From contig NZ_CP012646.1 in NCBI RefSeq assembly GCF_001281025.1, positions 1,207,001 to 1,271,000 of the forward strand: a DNA stretch of 64,000 nt. The letters are read 5' to 3'. This document shows positions 19,274 through 27,742 of the stretch, one piece after another. The notes under the pieces were generated by a model that worked only from the letters and a program-made list of their open reading frames with translations, had not been told where the DNA came from and made no database searches. The position numbers and the translations under genes were made by a program. This stretch comes from Streptococcus mitis. GTDB taxonomy: Bacteria; Bacillota; Bacilli; Lactobacillales; Streptococcaceae. Within the stretch, counting starts at the first letter, position 1. Each line of letters starts with the position of its first letter.

Positions 19274-19959
19274 AGTTCATTAACGACATAGTCAAAGAGG
19301 TTTTTATCTTTGGGACGATTTTCAAATAGAAATTCTGGGTGCCATTGGACACCGAGAAAGGCAACATCATCCGTACTCATGACAGCCTCAATGATACCAT
19401 CTTTAGGATCATGAGCCGCAATCTTTAAATTTGGTGCTAAATCCTTGATGCTCTGATGGTGGAAGGAGTTGATATGGGAAATTTCTCCATAGATTTCTCG
19501 AAGAACAGTATCAGGTTCTGTTACCAAGCGTTGAGTTGTGTATTCGGCAGAACAATCCTGCCAATGGTCTTCGATATCTTGGTACAAAGTTCCACCCATG
19601 GCAACGTTAAAGAGTTGTGTTCCACGGCAGACAGAAAAAATTGGCTTTTTCTGTTTAATAGCTTCCTTGATGAGAGCCAGTTCGAAGATATCTCTTTGAA
19701 GGTGGTAGTCGTCGCTATCAATGGTTTTTGGTTCACCATAGAATTTTGGATCAACATTTTGCCCACCTGTCAAGATGAGCTTGTCAATCATACTGATATA
19801 GTGGCATGCCATTTCTTGATCACCAATCGGTAGGATGATGGGAATCCCTCCAGCGTCTTTAACGCCTTCAACAAAGCCTTTTGCTGCGTAGCTCATCATG
19901 ATATCATCATCTGGATGAGTTTTTTCGTTTCCTGTAATCCCAATAACTGGTTTTTTCAT
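19270..19959 (-). CDS. Class I glutamine amidotransferase-like hydrolase (gamma-glutamyl-GABA hydrolase type)
   Basis: A 229-residue Peptidase C26/GATase1-like protein. The nucleophile elbow [15 protein letters not shown] and the C-terminal catalytic histidine in WHPEF are visible, as is the N-terminal GITGNE. The closest characterised relatives hydrolyse gamma-glutamyl bonds (PuuD of putrescine breakdown), but no other putrescine gene is near, so the substrate is open. It lies 17 bases downstream of rex on the same strand and may be co-transcribed with it. Confidence 0.85.
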   Translation of the reverse strand: MKKPVIGITGNEKTHPDDDIMMSYAAKGFVEGVKDAGGIPIILPIGDQEMACHYISMIDKLILTGGQNVDPKFYGEPKTIDSDDYHLQRDIFELALIKEAIKQKKPIFSVCRGTQLFNVAMGGTLYQDIEDHWQDCSAEYTTQRLVTEPDTVLREIYGEISHINSFHHQSIKDLAPNLKIAAHDPKDGIIEAVMSTDDVAFLGVQWHPEFLFENRPKDKNLFDYVVNEL

Positions 19960-19976
19960 AAAATGATTTTCGCTTT

Positions 19977-20618
19977 CTAATCCTCTTTTCGCATGAAGTA
20001 GAGGAGGGTTTGGAGTTCACTTGTCAAATCGACATACTGAACGACCACGTCTTTTGGTAAATGCAGATGGACTGGTGAGAAACTGAGAATTCCTTTCACG
20101 CCAGCATCCACCAAGAGATTGGCAACCTCTTGTGACTTGACGCTGGGAACTGTCAGGATAGCAGTCTTTACATCAGCATCCTTGATTTTATCCTTGATTT
20201 GAGAAATTCCGTAAATCGGAATCCCATCAGGAGTTTGGGTACCAACTTCAGGATGGTCATCTAGGTCAAAGGCCATGATAATTTTCATCTTGTTACGCTC
20301 ATGGAAGCGGTAGTGGAGAAGGGCATGGCCCATATTTCCAATACCTACCAGCATGACATTAGTAATAGAGTTATCATTGAGCAAATCGGCAAAAAATGTC
20401 ATCAGTTTTTTGACATCATAGCCAAATCCACGCCGACCTAGTTCACCAAAATAGGAAAAATCACGACGTACGGTCGCGGAATCAATACCGATAGCCTCTG
20501 CAATTTGCTTAGAGTTGGCACGTTCAATCTTTTCTGCATGAAATCTCTTAAAAATTCGATAGTAGAGAGAGAGTCTTTTCGCTGTTGCTTTTGGAATAGC
20601 AGACTGTTTATCTTTCAC
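19977..20618 (-). CDS. rex: Redox-sensing transcriptional repressor Rex
   Basis: Rex senses the NADH/NAD+ ratio and represses fermentation and respiration genes when NADH is low. The 213-residue protein has an N-terminal winged helix (residues about 1-75, with [23 protein letters not shown]) and a Rossmann domain with the nucleotide motif [10 protein letters not shown]. The start is GTG at 20618, supported by GAAAGG upstream. It has its own promoter, preceded by the terminator of the DUF4649 gene, and a candidate autoregulatory operator. Confidence 0.97.
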   Translation of the reverse strand: MKDKQSAIPKATAKRLSLYYRIFKRFHAEKIERANSKQIAEAIGIDSATVRRDFSYFGELGRRGFGYDVKKLMTFFADLLNDNSITNVMLVGIGNMGHALLHYRFHERNKMKIIMAFDLDDHPEVGTQTPDGIPIYGISQIKDKIKDADVKTAILTVPSVKSQEVANLLVDAGVKGILSFSPVHLHLPKDVVVQYVDLTSELQTLLYFMRKED

Positions 20619-20657
20619 AAAATCACAACCTTTCTATTCTTCTATTTTATAGAAACA

Positions 20658-20675
20658 TTGTGAAAAAATCAACAA
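20658..20675. promoter_or_regulatory. Candidate Rex operator at the rex promoter
   Basis: TTGTGAA-AAAA-TCAACAA fits the Rex consensus TTGTGAA-N4-TTCACAA perfectly in one arm and 5 of 7 in the other. It overlaps the -35 (TTGATT) of the rex promoter, whose -10 TAAAAT follows after 17 bases. Position suggests autorepression. Confidence 0.5.
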
Positions 20676-20684
20676 AAACAAGAA

Positions 20685-20708
20685 AAAACTAAGAAAAATC
20701 TTAGTTTT
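20685..20708 (-). terminator. Terminator between the DUF4649 gene and rex
   Basis: Arms AAAACTAAGA and TCTTAGTTTT, perfect 10-bp stem with AAAA loop, followed on the minus strand by a T-rich run. It overlaps the DUF4649 stop codon. Confidence 0.85.
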
Positions 20709-20916
20709 GATGTAAAAAATCTGCATGTGATAGAAAACGGTAGAGGTCTCCGACCAGACCCTGATAAACTTTCTGGCCCTTAAAAGTCAGAGAAGTCACA
20801 TAAAGTGTATCTGGTAGGGTCACACATCCTGACAGAGCCAACATGAGAGCTTCATAATCTTCATACTTGAGAGTCCGCTCTACATGATAGTTGTCCTTAT
20901 AGGTCAGTTCAAACAT
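20701..20916 (-). CDS. DUF4649 family protein
   Basis: A small protein of 71 residues that I match to the streptococcal DUF4649 family (MFELTYKDNYHVERTLKYEDYE at the N-terminus, given here as MFELTYKD then YEDYE). No catalytic motif is visible; function unknown. The ATG at 20916 is preferred to an in-frame GTG at 20952, which would lie inside the upstream gene. It sits between the DUF1831 gene and a terminator, so it is the last gene of a prs/cysteine desulfurase/DUF1831 run. Confidence 0.7.
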   Translation of the reverse strand: MFELTYKDNYHVERTLKYEDYEALMLALSGCVTLPDTLYVTSLTFKGQKVYQGLVGDLYRFLSHADFLHQN

Positions 20917-20923
20917 ATGGGAC

Positions 20924-21271
20924 CTATCTTTCCGATTTTGTAAAGACACCACGTTCTACCAAGCTATCCATGAGGAAGTAGAATTTTTCCTGATGAATGT
21001 GGTGGTCTTCTGATTTGAAAATATCAACTAGACGTAGCCCAAACTTGTCAGTGATATTGATTTTAGCACCTGTAAGTTCCTTGTTAATGATGATTTTGAG
21101 TTGGAATCCCTCACCGCTGTTCGGAACTTTTTCCAAAAGGCGAGTCAATTCATAGTTACCAACCTTAGTCTCAAAAAAGGTATTGTCCTTAAGGGTGAAT
21201 TTTTTAACAGAAGGGCTAAGAGTGTAGTCGTAACGACAATTTTTTAACTGAATGGTTTTTTCAAATGCCAT
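20924..21271 (-). CDS. DUF1831 family protein
   Basis: A 115-residue protein of the DUF1831 family found in Lactobacillales, usually directly beside a NifS-like cysteine desulfurase, as here (4 bases apart). The sequence is soluble and charged, with no signal peptide or membrane segment. A link to cysteine or sulfur metabolism is inferred only from that constant neighbour. Confidence 0.75.
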   Translation of the reverse strand: MAFEKTIQLKNCRYDYTLSPSVKKFTLKDNTFFETKVGNYELTRLLEKVPNSGEGFQLKIIINKELTGAKINITDKFGLRLVDIFKSEDHHIHQEKFYFLMDSLVERGVFTKSER

Positions 21272-21275
21272 ATGG

Positions 21276-22391
21276 TTAACCTCCGATAATTTCTTTTAAG
21301 GTTTTTGCGAGGGTATGTAGGTCTTCAACAGTATTTTCTGGCGACAAACTGATGCGAACGGATTCCTTCAAACGTTCTGAATTTGTACCGTACATGGCTT
21401 CGAGAACATGGCTGGATTGGACAATACCTGCCGTGCAGGCTGAGCCAGTAGAGATAGAAATTCCAGCTAAATCTAGACGAAGAAGTAAGAGGTCGTTTTT
21501 CTGCTCAGGAAATCCAATATTGAGAACATAAGGGAGATGATGCTCTCCTCTATTCAGATAATACTGAACTCCCTCAAGCTCAGAAAGAAAGGCGGATTCT
21601 AGATTTTGTACATGTTGGAAATGTTCTTCTTGTTTTTCTAGGTCTTCTTTTAGGGCTGCAACCATGCCTACGATGGCAGCTAGATTTTCAGTTCCAGCAC
21701 GTTTTTTCTGTTCTTGGTCTCCACCATGGAGATAGGAATCAAAGTCCATGCTAGATGCGTAGAGGAAGCCGATTCCCTTAGGACCATGGAATTTATGGGC
21801 TGAAGCAGTGAGAAAATCAATGCCCAATTCTTCTGGGTGAATAGGGATTTTGCCGATTGCTTGAACTGCATCAACATGATAAGCAGCAGGGTGTTGCTTG
21901 AGTATTTGTCCAATTTCAGCAATGGGAAGTAGGTTTCCTGTCTCATTATTGGCAAACATGGTAGAAACCAAGATTGTATCTTTACGTAAGGCCTCTTGAA
22001 TTTGCTGGGCCGTGATTTCTTGATTTTTTGGCTGGATAATGGTTACTTCAAAACCAAAGTGTTGAACCAAGTAATCAATTGTTTCAAGGACAGCATGGTG
22101 CTCAATGGCAGTTGTGATGATATGTTTTCCTTGTTCTTGGTGACGAAGGCAGTAGCCAATGATAGCAGTATTGTTGCCTTCAGTCCCACCAGAAGTGAAA
22201 AAGATATGTTGAGGTTTTGTCTCTAGTAATTGAGCTAGTTCCTGACGGGCTTCACGCAAAAGTTTGCCAGCTTGACGACCATGACCATGGATACTAGATG
22301 GATTGCCATGGGTTTCTTGCATAACCTTGGTCATAGCTGAAATAGCAACTGCTGACATAGGAGTCGTTGCAGCATTGTCCAAATAAATCAA
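21276..22391 (-). CDS. Cysteine desulfurase (NifS/IscS-like)
   Basis: A 371-residue PLP-dependent aminotransferase class V. The N-terminus MIYLDNAATTPMS, the SAHKFHGPKGIGFLY stretch with the PLP-binding lysine (near residue 200) and the STGSACTAG loop with the persulfide-forming cysteine (near 320) are all present. It mobilises sulfur from cysteine, most likely for tRNA thiolation or another acceptor; no scaffold or Suf gene is adjacent. It is 9 bases from prs on the same strand. Confidence 0.93.
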   Translation of the reverse strand: MIYLDNAATTPMSAVAISAMTKVMQETHGNPSSIHGHGRQAGKLLREARQELAQLLETKPQHIFFTSGGTEGNNTAIIGYCLRHQEQGKHIITTAIEHHAVLETIDYLVQHFGFEVTIIQPKNQEITAQQIQEALRKDTILVSTMFANNETGNLLPIAEIGQILKQHPAAYHVDAVQAIGKIPIHPEELGIDFLTASAHKFHGPKGIGFLYASSMDFDSYLHGGDQEQKKRAGTENLAAIVGMVAALKEDLEKQEEHFQHVQNLESAFLSELEGVQYYLNRGEHHLPYVLNIGFPEQKNDLLLLRLDLAGISISTGSACTAGIVQSSHVLEAMYGTNSERLKESVRISLSPENTVEDLHTLAKTLKEIIGG

Positions 22392-22400
22392 AGAATCACC

Positions 22401-23360
22401 TTATTTCTTTTTATTGTAGGCAAAGAGTGGGCTGACTGGTTTTCTTTCGTGAATACGGACGATGGCATCACCAATTAACTCACTAGCAGTGATGTAGCAT
22501 ACGTTTTTAGGAGTTTTTTCTTTTGTTGCTACTGAATCAGTCACAAGAATTTCTTTAATATTAGTTTTGTCAAGAAGTTCAGCAGCTCCTTCGACGAAGA
22601 GACCGTGGCTAGAAACAGCATAAATTTCTGTAGCTCCTTCACGTTCAACGATTTTGGCAGCTTCAGAGAAGGTACGTCCTGTATTAAGGATATCGTCAAT
22701 TAAAATAGCTTTCTTACCTTCAACATCACCGATGATATAACCTTCGTTGCGAGTTGCATCGTCTTGTGGGTAGTCGATAATGGCGATAGGAGCATCAAGA
22801 TATTCAGCCAAGCTACGAGCGCGTTTCACACCTGAATTCTTAGGGCTAACAACAACAACATCTGAACCAAGTAAGCCCTTATCGCAGTAATGTTTTGCAA
22901 ATAGAGGAACTGTATAGAGGTTGTCAACAGGAATATCAAAGAAGCCTTGAACCTGAACGGCATGCAAATCAAGCGTAAGGACACGGTCAACTCCAGCCTT
23001 AACAAGCATATTGGCAACTAGTTTAGCTGTAAGTGGCTCACGAGGTGAAGCAATGCGGTCTTGACGTGCATAGCCAAAATATGGAAGGACAACGTTGATA
23101 CTGTGGGCACTTGCACGAACACAAGCATCAACCATGATTAACAATTCCATTAGGTGGTTGTTAACAGGGAAACTTGTTGATTGGATGATGTACACATCAT
23201 AACCACGGACACTTTCTTCGATATTCACTTGGATTTCTCCGTCTGAAAATTGACGTGACGATAGTTTTCCAAGTGGGACACCAACAGCTTGAGCAATTTT
23301 CTGTGCAATCTCTTGGTTAGAGTTGAGTGCGAAAAGTTTCATGTTTTTTCTATCTGACAT
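22401..23360 (-). CDS. prs: Ribose-phosphate pyrophosphokinase
   Basis: PRPP synthetase, which supplies activated ribose for nucleotides, histidine, tryptophan and NAD. The 319-residue class I enzyme shows [10 protein letters not shown] near residue 34, the [12 protein letters not shown] active-site segment near 130 and the PRPP loop [10 protein letters not shown] near 220. An AGAGGACGG site precedes the ATG. The leader is about 80 bases and has two copies of GGCTAGG (minus strand) whose significance is unknown. Confidence 0.97.
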   Translation of the reverse strand: MSDRKNMKLFALNSNQEIAQKIAQAVGVPLGKLSSRQFSDGEIQVNIEESVRGYDVYIIQSTSFPVNNHLMELLIMVDACVRASAHSINVVLPYFGYARQDRIASPREPLTAKLVANMLVKAGVDRVLTLDLHAVQVQGFFDIPVDNLYTVPLFAKHYCDKGLLGSDVVVVSPKNSGVKRARSLAEYLDAPIAIIDYPQDDATRNEGYIIGDVEGKKAILIDDILNTGRTFSEAAKIVEREGATEIYAVSSHGLFVEGAAELLDKTNIKEILVTDSVATKEKTPKNVCYITASELIGDAIVRIHERKPVSPLFAYNKKK

Positions 23361-23446
23361 TATAGACCGTCCTCTGTAAACTTTTTAAATCCTAGCCATA
23401 TCTACCTAGCCTATATGAACTGGGATTTTTGTATTTTATCTCTTAT

Positions 23447-23452
23447 ATTTTA
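23447..23452 (-). promoter_or_regulatory. prs promoter (-10 TAAAAT, extended)
   Basis: Read leftward: TGG-TAAAAT, an extended -10, with CTGAAA as a weak -35 17 bases upstream. It lies just inside the gap after the CYTH gene. Confidence 0.5.
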
Positions 23453-23471
23453 CCAAAAAATGGAGATTATT

Positions 23472-24041
23472 TCAGCTATTTTTCATGCTTTTGACAAATC
23501 GAACCAATTTTGAAGGAGCTTTTTGATAAGTAAGCTGATTTTCCTCTAAAAATTGCTGGAAATCTTGTTTCCCTTGCTCGTGATTCTCAACTTCAAGCTC
23601 TAATTCGTAATCTGTAATATCAAAGTACTGACTTTCATCCAGCGCCATGAGACCAATAGCTGTTTGCATTTCATAGCGAAGTGTCGTTAGACAACCAAGA
23701 ATCTGCCATTCACTTGTTTTAATACCATGTTTCGCCAATTCATCGAGCACAAGCCCTTGAGGAAGTTCTTTATTGCTCAGATAGTTTTCAGCATCTTTTA
23801 GTTGCAATTTTTGATTGTATTCCATGTTTCCGATATTTTGAGGGACTTTGAGTGTCAATTCTGCCCAGTCTTCAAAAGTGCGAATGCGCATAGCAACTTT
23901 CTTTTCTCGTAGTTCAAAATCAGGCGTGTCGATGTAGTAATTTTTTTGGAGAACAGGAGTGACGTCTGTGAATTGGTCTTTTAGACGATTGTATTCATCT
24001 TTTTTCAAGAGTGTTTTCAATTCAATTTCTAAATGTTTCAT
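23472..24041 (-). CDS. CYTH domain-containing protein
   Basis: A 189-residue CYTH (triphosphate tunnel) protein. The defining N-terminal ExExK motif is present as EIELK (residues 4-8), and charged alternating strands (RIRTFE, ELTLKVP) follow, as expected for the tunnel that binds triphosphates and metal. Relatives are thiamine triphosphatases, tripolyphosphatases or adenylate cyclases. In Bacillus the homologue (YjbK) also lies by the relQ-nadF-yjbO genes, here divergent at 24170, which hints at a role with nucleotide triphosphates or polyphosphate. Confidence 0.88.
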   Translation of the reverse strand: MKHLEIELKTLLKKDEYNRLKDQFTDVTPVLQKNYYIDTPDFELREKKVAMRIRTFEDWAELTLKVPQNIGNMEYNQKLQLKDAENYLSNKELPQGLVLDELAKHGIKTSEWQILGCLTTLRYEMQTAIGLMALDESQYFDITDYELELEVENHEQGKQDFQQFLEENQLTYQKAPSKLVRFVKSMKNS

Positions 24042-24073
24042 TTTTCTTACCTTTTCTTTATCTATGAAAGCGG

Positions 24074-24088
24074 ATTATATGATATAAT
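24074..24088. promoter_or_regulatory. Back-to-back -10 elements of the divergent CYTH and relQ promoters
   Basis: ATTATA at 24074-24079 is TATAAT on the minus strand (CYTH gene); TATAAT at 24083-24088 with TGA upstream serves relQ. Only 3 bases separate them, so the two promoters cannot easily be occupied at once. Neither has a good -35. Confidence 0.55.
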
Positions 24089-24149
24089 AGCATTGTATTT
24101 ATTGTATATGAATCTGGAGAAAAAATCAAAGATATTTTTGAAGGATAAT

Positions 24150-24173
24150 ATGAGAACAAGGGAGAATATATGA
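24150..24173 (+). CDS. Possible 7-codon upstream reading frame overlapping the relQ start
   Basis: ATG at 24150 with AAGGA 4 bases ahead reads MRTRENI and stops with TGA that overlaps the relQ ATG as ATGA. It could couple or tune relQ translation. There is no protein-level evidence, and it may be chance. Confidence 0.25.
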   Translation: MRTRENI

Positions 24174-24841
24174 CCTTAGAATGGGAAGAATTTCTAGATC
24201 CTTACATTCAAGCTGTTGGTGAGTTAAAGATTAAACTTCGTGGTATTCGTAAGCAATATCGTAAACAAAATAAGCATTCCCCTATTGAGTTTGTGACTGG
24301 TCGAGTCAAGCCAATTGAGAGTATAAAAGAAAAAATGGCCCGGCGTGGCATTACTTATGCAACCTTGGAACACGATTTACAGGATATTGCTGGTTTGCGT
24401 GTTATGGTCCAGTTTGTAGATGACGTTAAGGAAGTAGTGGAGATTTTGCGCAAGCGTCAGGATATGCGGATCATACAGGAGCGAGATTACATTACTCATC
24501 GAAAGGCTTCAGGCTACCGTTCCTATCACGTGGTAGTAGAATATACGGTTGACACTATTAATGGTGCCAAGACCATTTTGGCGGAAATTCAAATACGTAC
24601 CTTGGCCATGAATTTCTGGGCAACAATAGAACATTCTCTCAACTACAAGTACCAAGGGGATTTCCCAGAGGAGATAAAGAAGCGACTGGAAATTACGGCT
24701 AAGATTTCTCATCAGTTGGATGAAGAAATGGGCAAAATTCGTGATGATATCCAGGAAGCCCAGGCTCTTTTTGATCCTTTGAGTAGAAAATTAAATGACG
24801 GTGTAGGAAACAGTGACGATACAGATGAAGAATACAGGTAA
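24170..24841 (+). CDS. relQ: Small alarmone synthetase RelQ (GTP pyrophosphokinase family)
   Basis: A 223-residue single-domain (p)ppGpp synthetase without the hydrolase, TGS or ACT domains of Rel. Visible synthetase features: [19 protein letters not shown] (near 42), [17 protein letters not shown] (near 73), the [10 protein letters not shown] segment and [20 protein letters not shown] near 135. RelQ enzymes form tetramers and make ppGpp under cell-envelope and other stress. AGGGAG precedes the start. The gene overlaps ppnK by 17 bases, so relQ-ppnK-rluD is one operon, as in Bacillus. Confidence 0.93.
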   Translation: MTLEWEEFLDPYIQAVGELKIKLRGIRKQYRKQNKHSPIEFVTGRVKPIESIKEKMARRGITYATLEHDLQDIAGLRVMVQFVDDVKEVVEILRKRQDMRIIQERDYITHRKASGYRSYHVVVEYTVDTINGAKTILAEIQIRTLAMNFWATIEHSLNYKYQGDFPEEIKKRLEITAKISHQLDEEMGKIRDDIQEAQALFDPLSRKLNDGVGNSDDTDEEYR

Positions 24842-25643
24842 ACGAATTGACCTGATAGCCAATAGAAAACCGCAGAGTCAAAGGGTTTTGTATGAATTGC
24901 GAGATCGTTTGAAGAGGAATCAGTTTATACTTAATGATACCAATCCGGACATTGTCATCTCCATTGGTGGGGATGGTATGCTCTTGTCGGCTTTTCATAA
25001 GTACGAAAACCAGCTTGACAAGGTCCGCTTCATTGGTGTTCATACTGGACATTTGGGCTTCTATACGGACTACCGTGATTTTGAGTTGGACAAGCTAGTG
25101 ACTAATTTGCAGCTAGATACCGGAGCAAGAGTCTCTTATCCTGTTCTGAATGTGAAGGTCTTTCTTGAAAATGGTGAAGTTAAGATTTTTAGAGCACTCA
25201 ACGAAGCCAGTATCCGCAGGTCTGATCGAACCATGGTGGCGGATGTTGTGATTAACGGTGTCCACTTTGAACGTTTTCGTGGAGATGGGCTAACAGTTTC
25301 GACACCGACTGGTAGTACAGCCTATAACAAGTCTCTTGGTGGAGCTGTTTTACACCCAACCATTGAAGCTTTGCAATTAACGGAAATTGCCAGCCTCAAT
25401 AATCGGGTCTATCGAACGCTTGGTTCGTCCATTATTGTTCCTAAGAAGGATAAGATTGAACTCATTCCAACGAGAAACGATTACCATACCATTTCGGTTG
25501 ACAATAGCGTTTATTCCTTCCGAAATATTGAACGAATTGAGTATCAAATCGACCATCATAAGATTCACTTTGTCGCATCACCGAGCCATACCAGTTTCTG
25601 GAACCGCGTTAAGGATGCTTTTATCGGCGAGGTGGACGAATGA
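24825..25643 (+). CDS. ppnK: NAD kinase
   Basis: Makes NADP+ from NAD+. The 272-residue protein has the GGDGM(L) motif in [15 protein letters not shown] (near residue 46-50), NEASIRR near 124 and the [16 protein letters not shown] stretch near 150, all hallmark NAD kinase sites. The ATG at 24825, inside the end of relQ, is preferred to a GTG at 24813. The coupling of NADP synthesis with alarmone synthesis is conserved in Firmicutes. Confidence 0.96.
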   Translation: MKNTGKRIDLIANRKPQSQRVLYELRDRLKRNQFILNDTNPDIVISIGGDGMLLSAFHKYENQLDKVRFIGVHTGHLGFYTDYRDFELDKLVTNLQLDTGARVSYPVLNVKVFLENGEVKIFRALNEASIRRSDRTMVADVVINGVHFERFRGDGLTVSTPTGSTAYNKSLGGAVLHPTIEALQLTEIASLNNRVYRTLGSSIIVPKKDKIELIPTRNDYHTISVDNSVYSFRNIERIEYQIDHHKIHFVASPSHTSFWNRVKDAFIGEVDE

Positions 25644-26536
25644 GGTTTGAATTTATCGCAGACGAACATGTCAAGGTTAAGACCTTCTTAAAAAAGCACG
25701 AGGTTTCTAAGGGGCTTCTGGCCAAGATTAAGTTTCGAGGCGGAGCTATTCTGGTCAATGACCAACCTCAAAATGCAACTTATCTATTGGATATTAGAGA
25801 CCGCGTTGTCATTGATATTCCCCCTGAGGAAGGCTTTGAAACTCTAGAAGCTATCGAGCGCCCACTGGATATTCTCTATGAGGATGACCATTTTCTAGTC
25901 TTAAACAAACCCTATGGAGTGGCTTCTATTCCTAGTGTCAATCACTCTAATACCGTTGCCAATTTTATCAAGGGTTACTACGTCAAGCAAAACTATGAAA
26001 ATCAGCAGGTTCACATTGTGACCAGACTTGATAGAGATACTTCTGGCTTGATGCTCTTTGCTAAGCACGGCTATGCCCACGCACGATTAGACAAGCAGTT
26101 GCAGAAGAAGTCCATTGAAAAACGCTACTTTGCTTTGGTTAAAGGTGATGGACACTTGGAGTCAGAGGGGGAAATTATTGCCCCGATTGCGCGTGATGAA
26201 GACTCCATTATCACCAGAAGAGTGGCTAAAGGTGGAAAGTATGCCCATACTTCCTACAAGATTGTAGCTTCTTATGGAAATATCCACTTGGTCGACATTC
26301 GCCTTCATACTGGACGAACCCACCAAATCCGAGTCCATTTTTCTCATATTGGTTTCCCTTTGTTGGGCGATGACTTGTATGGTGGTAGTCTGGACGACGG
26401 CATCCAACGTCAGGCCCTGCATTGCCATTACCTATCTTTTTATCATCCTTTTCTAGAGCAAGACTTGCAGTTAGAAAGTTCCTTGCCGGATGATTTCAGC
26501 AACCTTATTACTCAGTTATCAACTAATACTCTATAA
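25640..26536 (+). CDS. RluA/RluD family pseudouridine synthase
   Basis: A 298-residue pseudouridine synthase that modifies rRNA or tRNA uridines. The catalytic signature [14 protein letters not shown] (near residue 133, with the catalytic Asp) and the later [12 protein letters not shown] motif are clear; an S4-like N-terminal region comes first (about 15-60). The exact target cannot be read from sequence; the homologue in Bacillus is yjbO. It overlaps ppnK by 4 bases (ATGA). Confidence 0.93.
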   Translation: MRFEFIADEHVKVKTFLKKHEVSKGLLAKIKFRGGAILVNDQPQNATYLLDIRDRVVIDIPPEEGFETLEAIERPLDILYEDDHFLVLNKPYGVASIPSVNHSNTVANFIKGYYVKQNYENQQVHIVTRLDRDTSGLMLFAKHGYAHARLDKQLQKKSIEKRYFALVKGDGHLESEGEIIAPIARDEDSIITRRVAKGGKYAHTSYKIVASYGNIHLVDIRLHTGRTHQIRVHFSHIGFPLLGDDLYGGSLDDGIQRQALHCHYLSFYHPFLEQDLQLESSLPDDFSNLITQLSTNTL

Positions 26537-26550
26537 AAAATGTTTCAGAG

Positions 26551-26556
26551 TATAAT
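26551..26556 (+). promoter_or_regulatory. Probable pta promoter (-10 TATAAT)
   Basis: TATAAT 24 bases before the pta ATG, with AAAGGAG as ribosome binding site. The -35 is weak and would lie in the end of the pseudouridine synthase gene. Confidence 0.45.
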
Positions 26557-26579
26557 TATTATCTTAAAGGAGAAAACTC

Positions 26580-27554
26580 ATGGAAGTTTTTGAAAGTCTC
26601 AAAGCCAACTTGGTTGGTAAAAATGCTCGTATCGTTCTCCCTGAAGGGGAAGAACCTCGTATTCTTCAAGCAACTAAACGTCTGGTAAAAGAAACAGAAG
26701 TGATTCCTGTTTTGCTTGGAAATCCTGAAAAAATTAAAATTTATCTTGAAATTGAAGGGATCATGGATGGTTATGAGGTCATCGACCCTCAACATTATCC
26801 TCAATTTGAAGAAATGGTTGCTGCCTTGGTAGAGCGTCGCAAGGGCAAAATGTCTGAAGAAGATGCACGCAAGGTTTTGGTTGAAGATGTCAACTATTTT
26901 GGTGTTATGTTGGTTTACTTGGGCTTGGTTGATGGAATGGTGTCAGGAGCGATTCACTCAACAGCTTCAACAGTTCGCCCAGCCCTACAAATCATCAAAA
27001 CTCGTCCAAATGTTACTCGCACTTCAGGTGCCTTCCTCATGGTTCGTGGTACGGAACGTTACCTGTTTGGAGACTGTGCCATCAACATTAATCCAGACGC
27101 AGAAGCTTTGGCTGAAATTGCCATCAACTCAGCAATCACAGCTAAGATGTTTGGTATCGAGCCTAAAATTGCTATGCTAAGCTATTCTACTAAAGGTTCA
27201 GGATTTGGTGAGAGCGTCGATAAAGTTGTAGAAGCAACTAAAATTGCTCACGACTTGCGTCCTGACCTTGAAATCGATGGGGAATTGCAATTTGATGCGG
27301 CCTTCGTTCCTGAAACTGCAGCTCTGAAAGCTCCTGGAAGTACAGTAGCTGGTCAAGCAAATGTCTTCATCTTCCCAGGTATCGAGGCAGGAAATATCGG
27401 CTACAAGATGGCAGAACGTCTTGGTGGTTTTGCGGCTGTTGGACCTGTTTTGCAAGGTTTGAACAAGCCAGTTAACGACCTTTCTCGTGGATGTAATGCT
27501 GATGATGTTTACAAGTTGACCCTTATCACAGCAGCCCAAGCAGTTCATCAATAA
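26580..27554 (+). CDS. pta: Phosphate acetyltransferase
   Basis: Pta converts acetyl-CoA and phosphate to acetyl phosphate, which acetate kinase turns into acetate and ATP in mixed-acid fermentation. The 324-residue short-type enzyme lacks the N-terminal regulatory domains of enterobacterial Pta. Segments such as VLPEGEEPRI, GMVSGAIHSTASTVRPAL, LSYSTKGSG and NVFIFPGIEAGNIGYK are family-typical. It ends at a terminator followed by a BOX repeat. Confidence 0.97.
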   Translation: MEVFESLKANLVGKNARIVLPEGEEPRILQATKRLVKETEVIPVLLGNPEKIKIYLEIEGIMDGYEVIDPQHYPQFEEMVAALVERRKGKMSEEDARKVLVEDVNYFGVMLVYLGLVDGMVSGAIHSTASTVRPALQIIKTRPNVTRTSGAFLMVRGTERYLFGDCAININPDAEALAEIAINSAITAKMFGIEPKIAMLSYSTKGSGFGESVDKVVEATKIAHDLRPDLEIDGELQFDAAFVPETAALKAPGSTVAGQANVFIFPGIEAGNIGYKMAERLGGFAAVGPVLQGLNKPVNDLSRGCNADDVYKLTLITAAQAVHQ

Positions 27555-27562
27555 GATTTAGT

Positions 27563-27589
27563 CCTCTTTCCTTTGGGAAGAGGCTTTTT
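27563..27589 (+). terminator. pta terminator
   Basis: Arms CCTCTTTCC and GGGAAGAGG make a 9-bp stem (one G-T pair) with a TTT loop, followed by CTTTTTA. It begins 9 bases after the pta stop. Confidence 0.85.
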
Positions 27590-27698
27590 ATACTCAATGA
27601 AAATCAAAGAGCAAACTAGGAAACTAGCCGCAGGCTGTACTTGAGTACGGCAAGGCGACGTTGACGTGGTTTGAATTTGATTTTCGAAGAGTATTAAT
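27589..27698 (-). repeat. BOX-type repeat element (A and C modules, no B)
   Basis: About 110 bases bounded by imperfect inverted ends TATACTC and GAGTATTA. The left part carries the boxC-like AATGAAAATCAAAGAGC and AACTAGCCGCAGGCTG; the right part has ACGGCAAGGCGACG and TTGACGTGGTTTGA, matching the boxA sequence used in BOX-PCR fingerprinting. The A-to-C orientation is on the minus strand. BOX elements are mobile, non-coding stem-loop repeats of S. pneumoniae and close relatives. This copy sits between pta and mutY. Confidence 0.85.
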
Positions 27699-27707
27699 AC
27701 TAGGAAA

Positions 27708-27736
27708 AGGACAGTTAGAATCTTCTGTGTTATACT
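27708..27736 (+). promoter_or_regulatory. mutY promoter, leaderless arrangement
   Basis: -35 AGGACA (27708-27713), 17-base spacer, -10 TATACT (27731-27736) with TGT upstream, then exactly 6 bases to the ATG at 27743. No ribosome binding site fits between. Confidence 0.65.
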
Positions 27737-27742
27737 AGAGAT

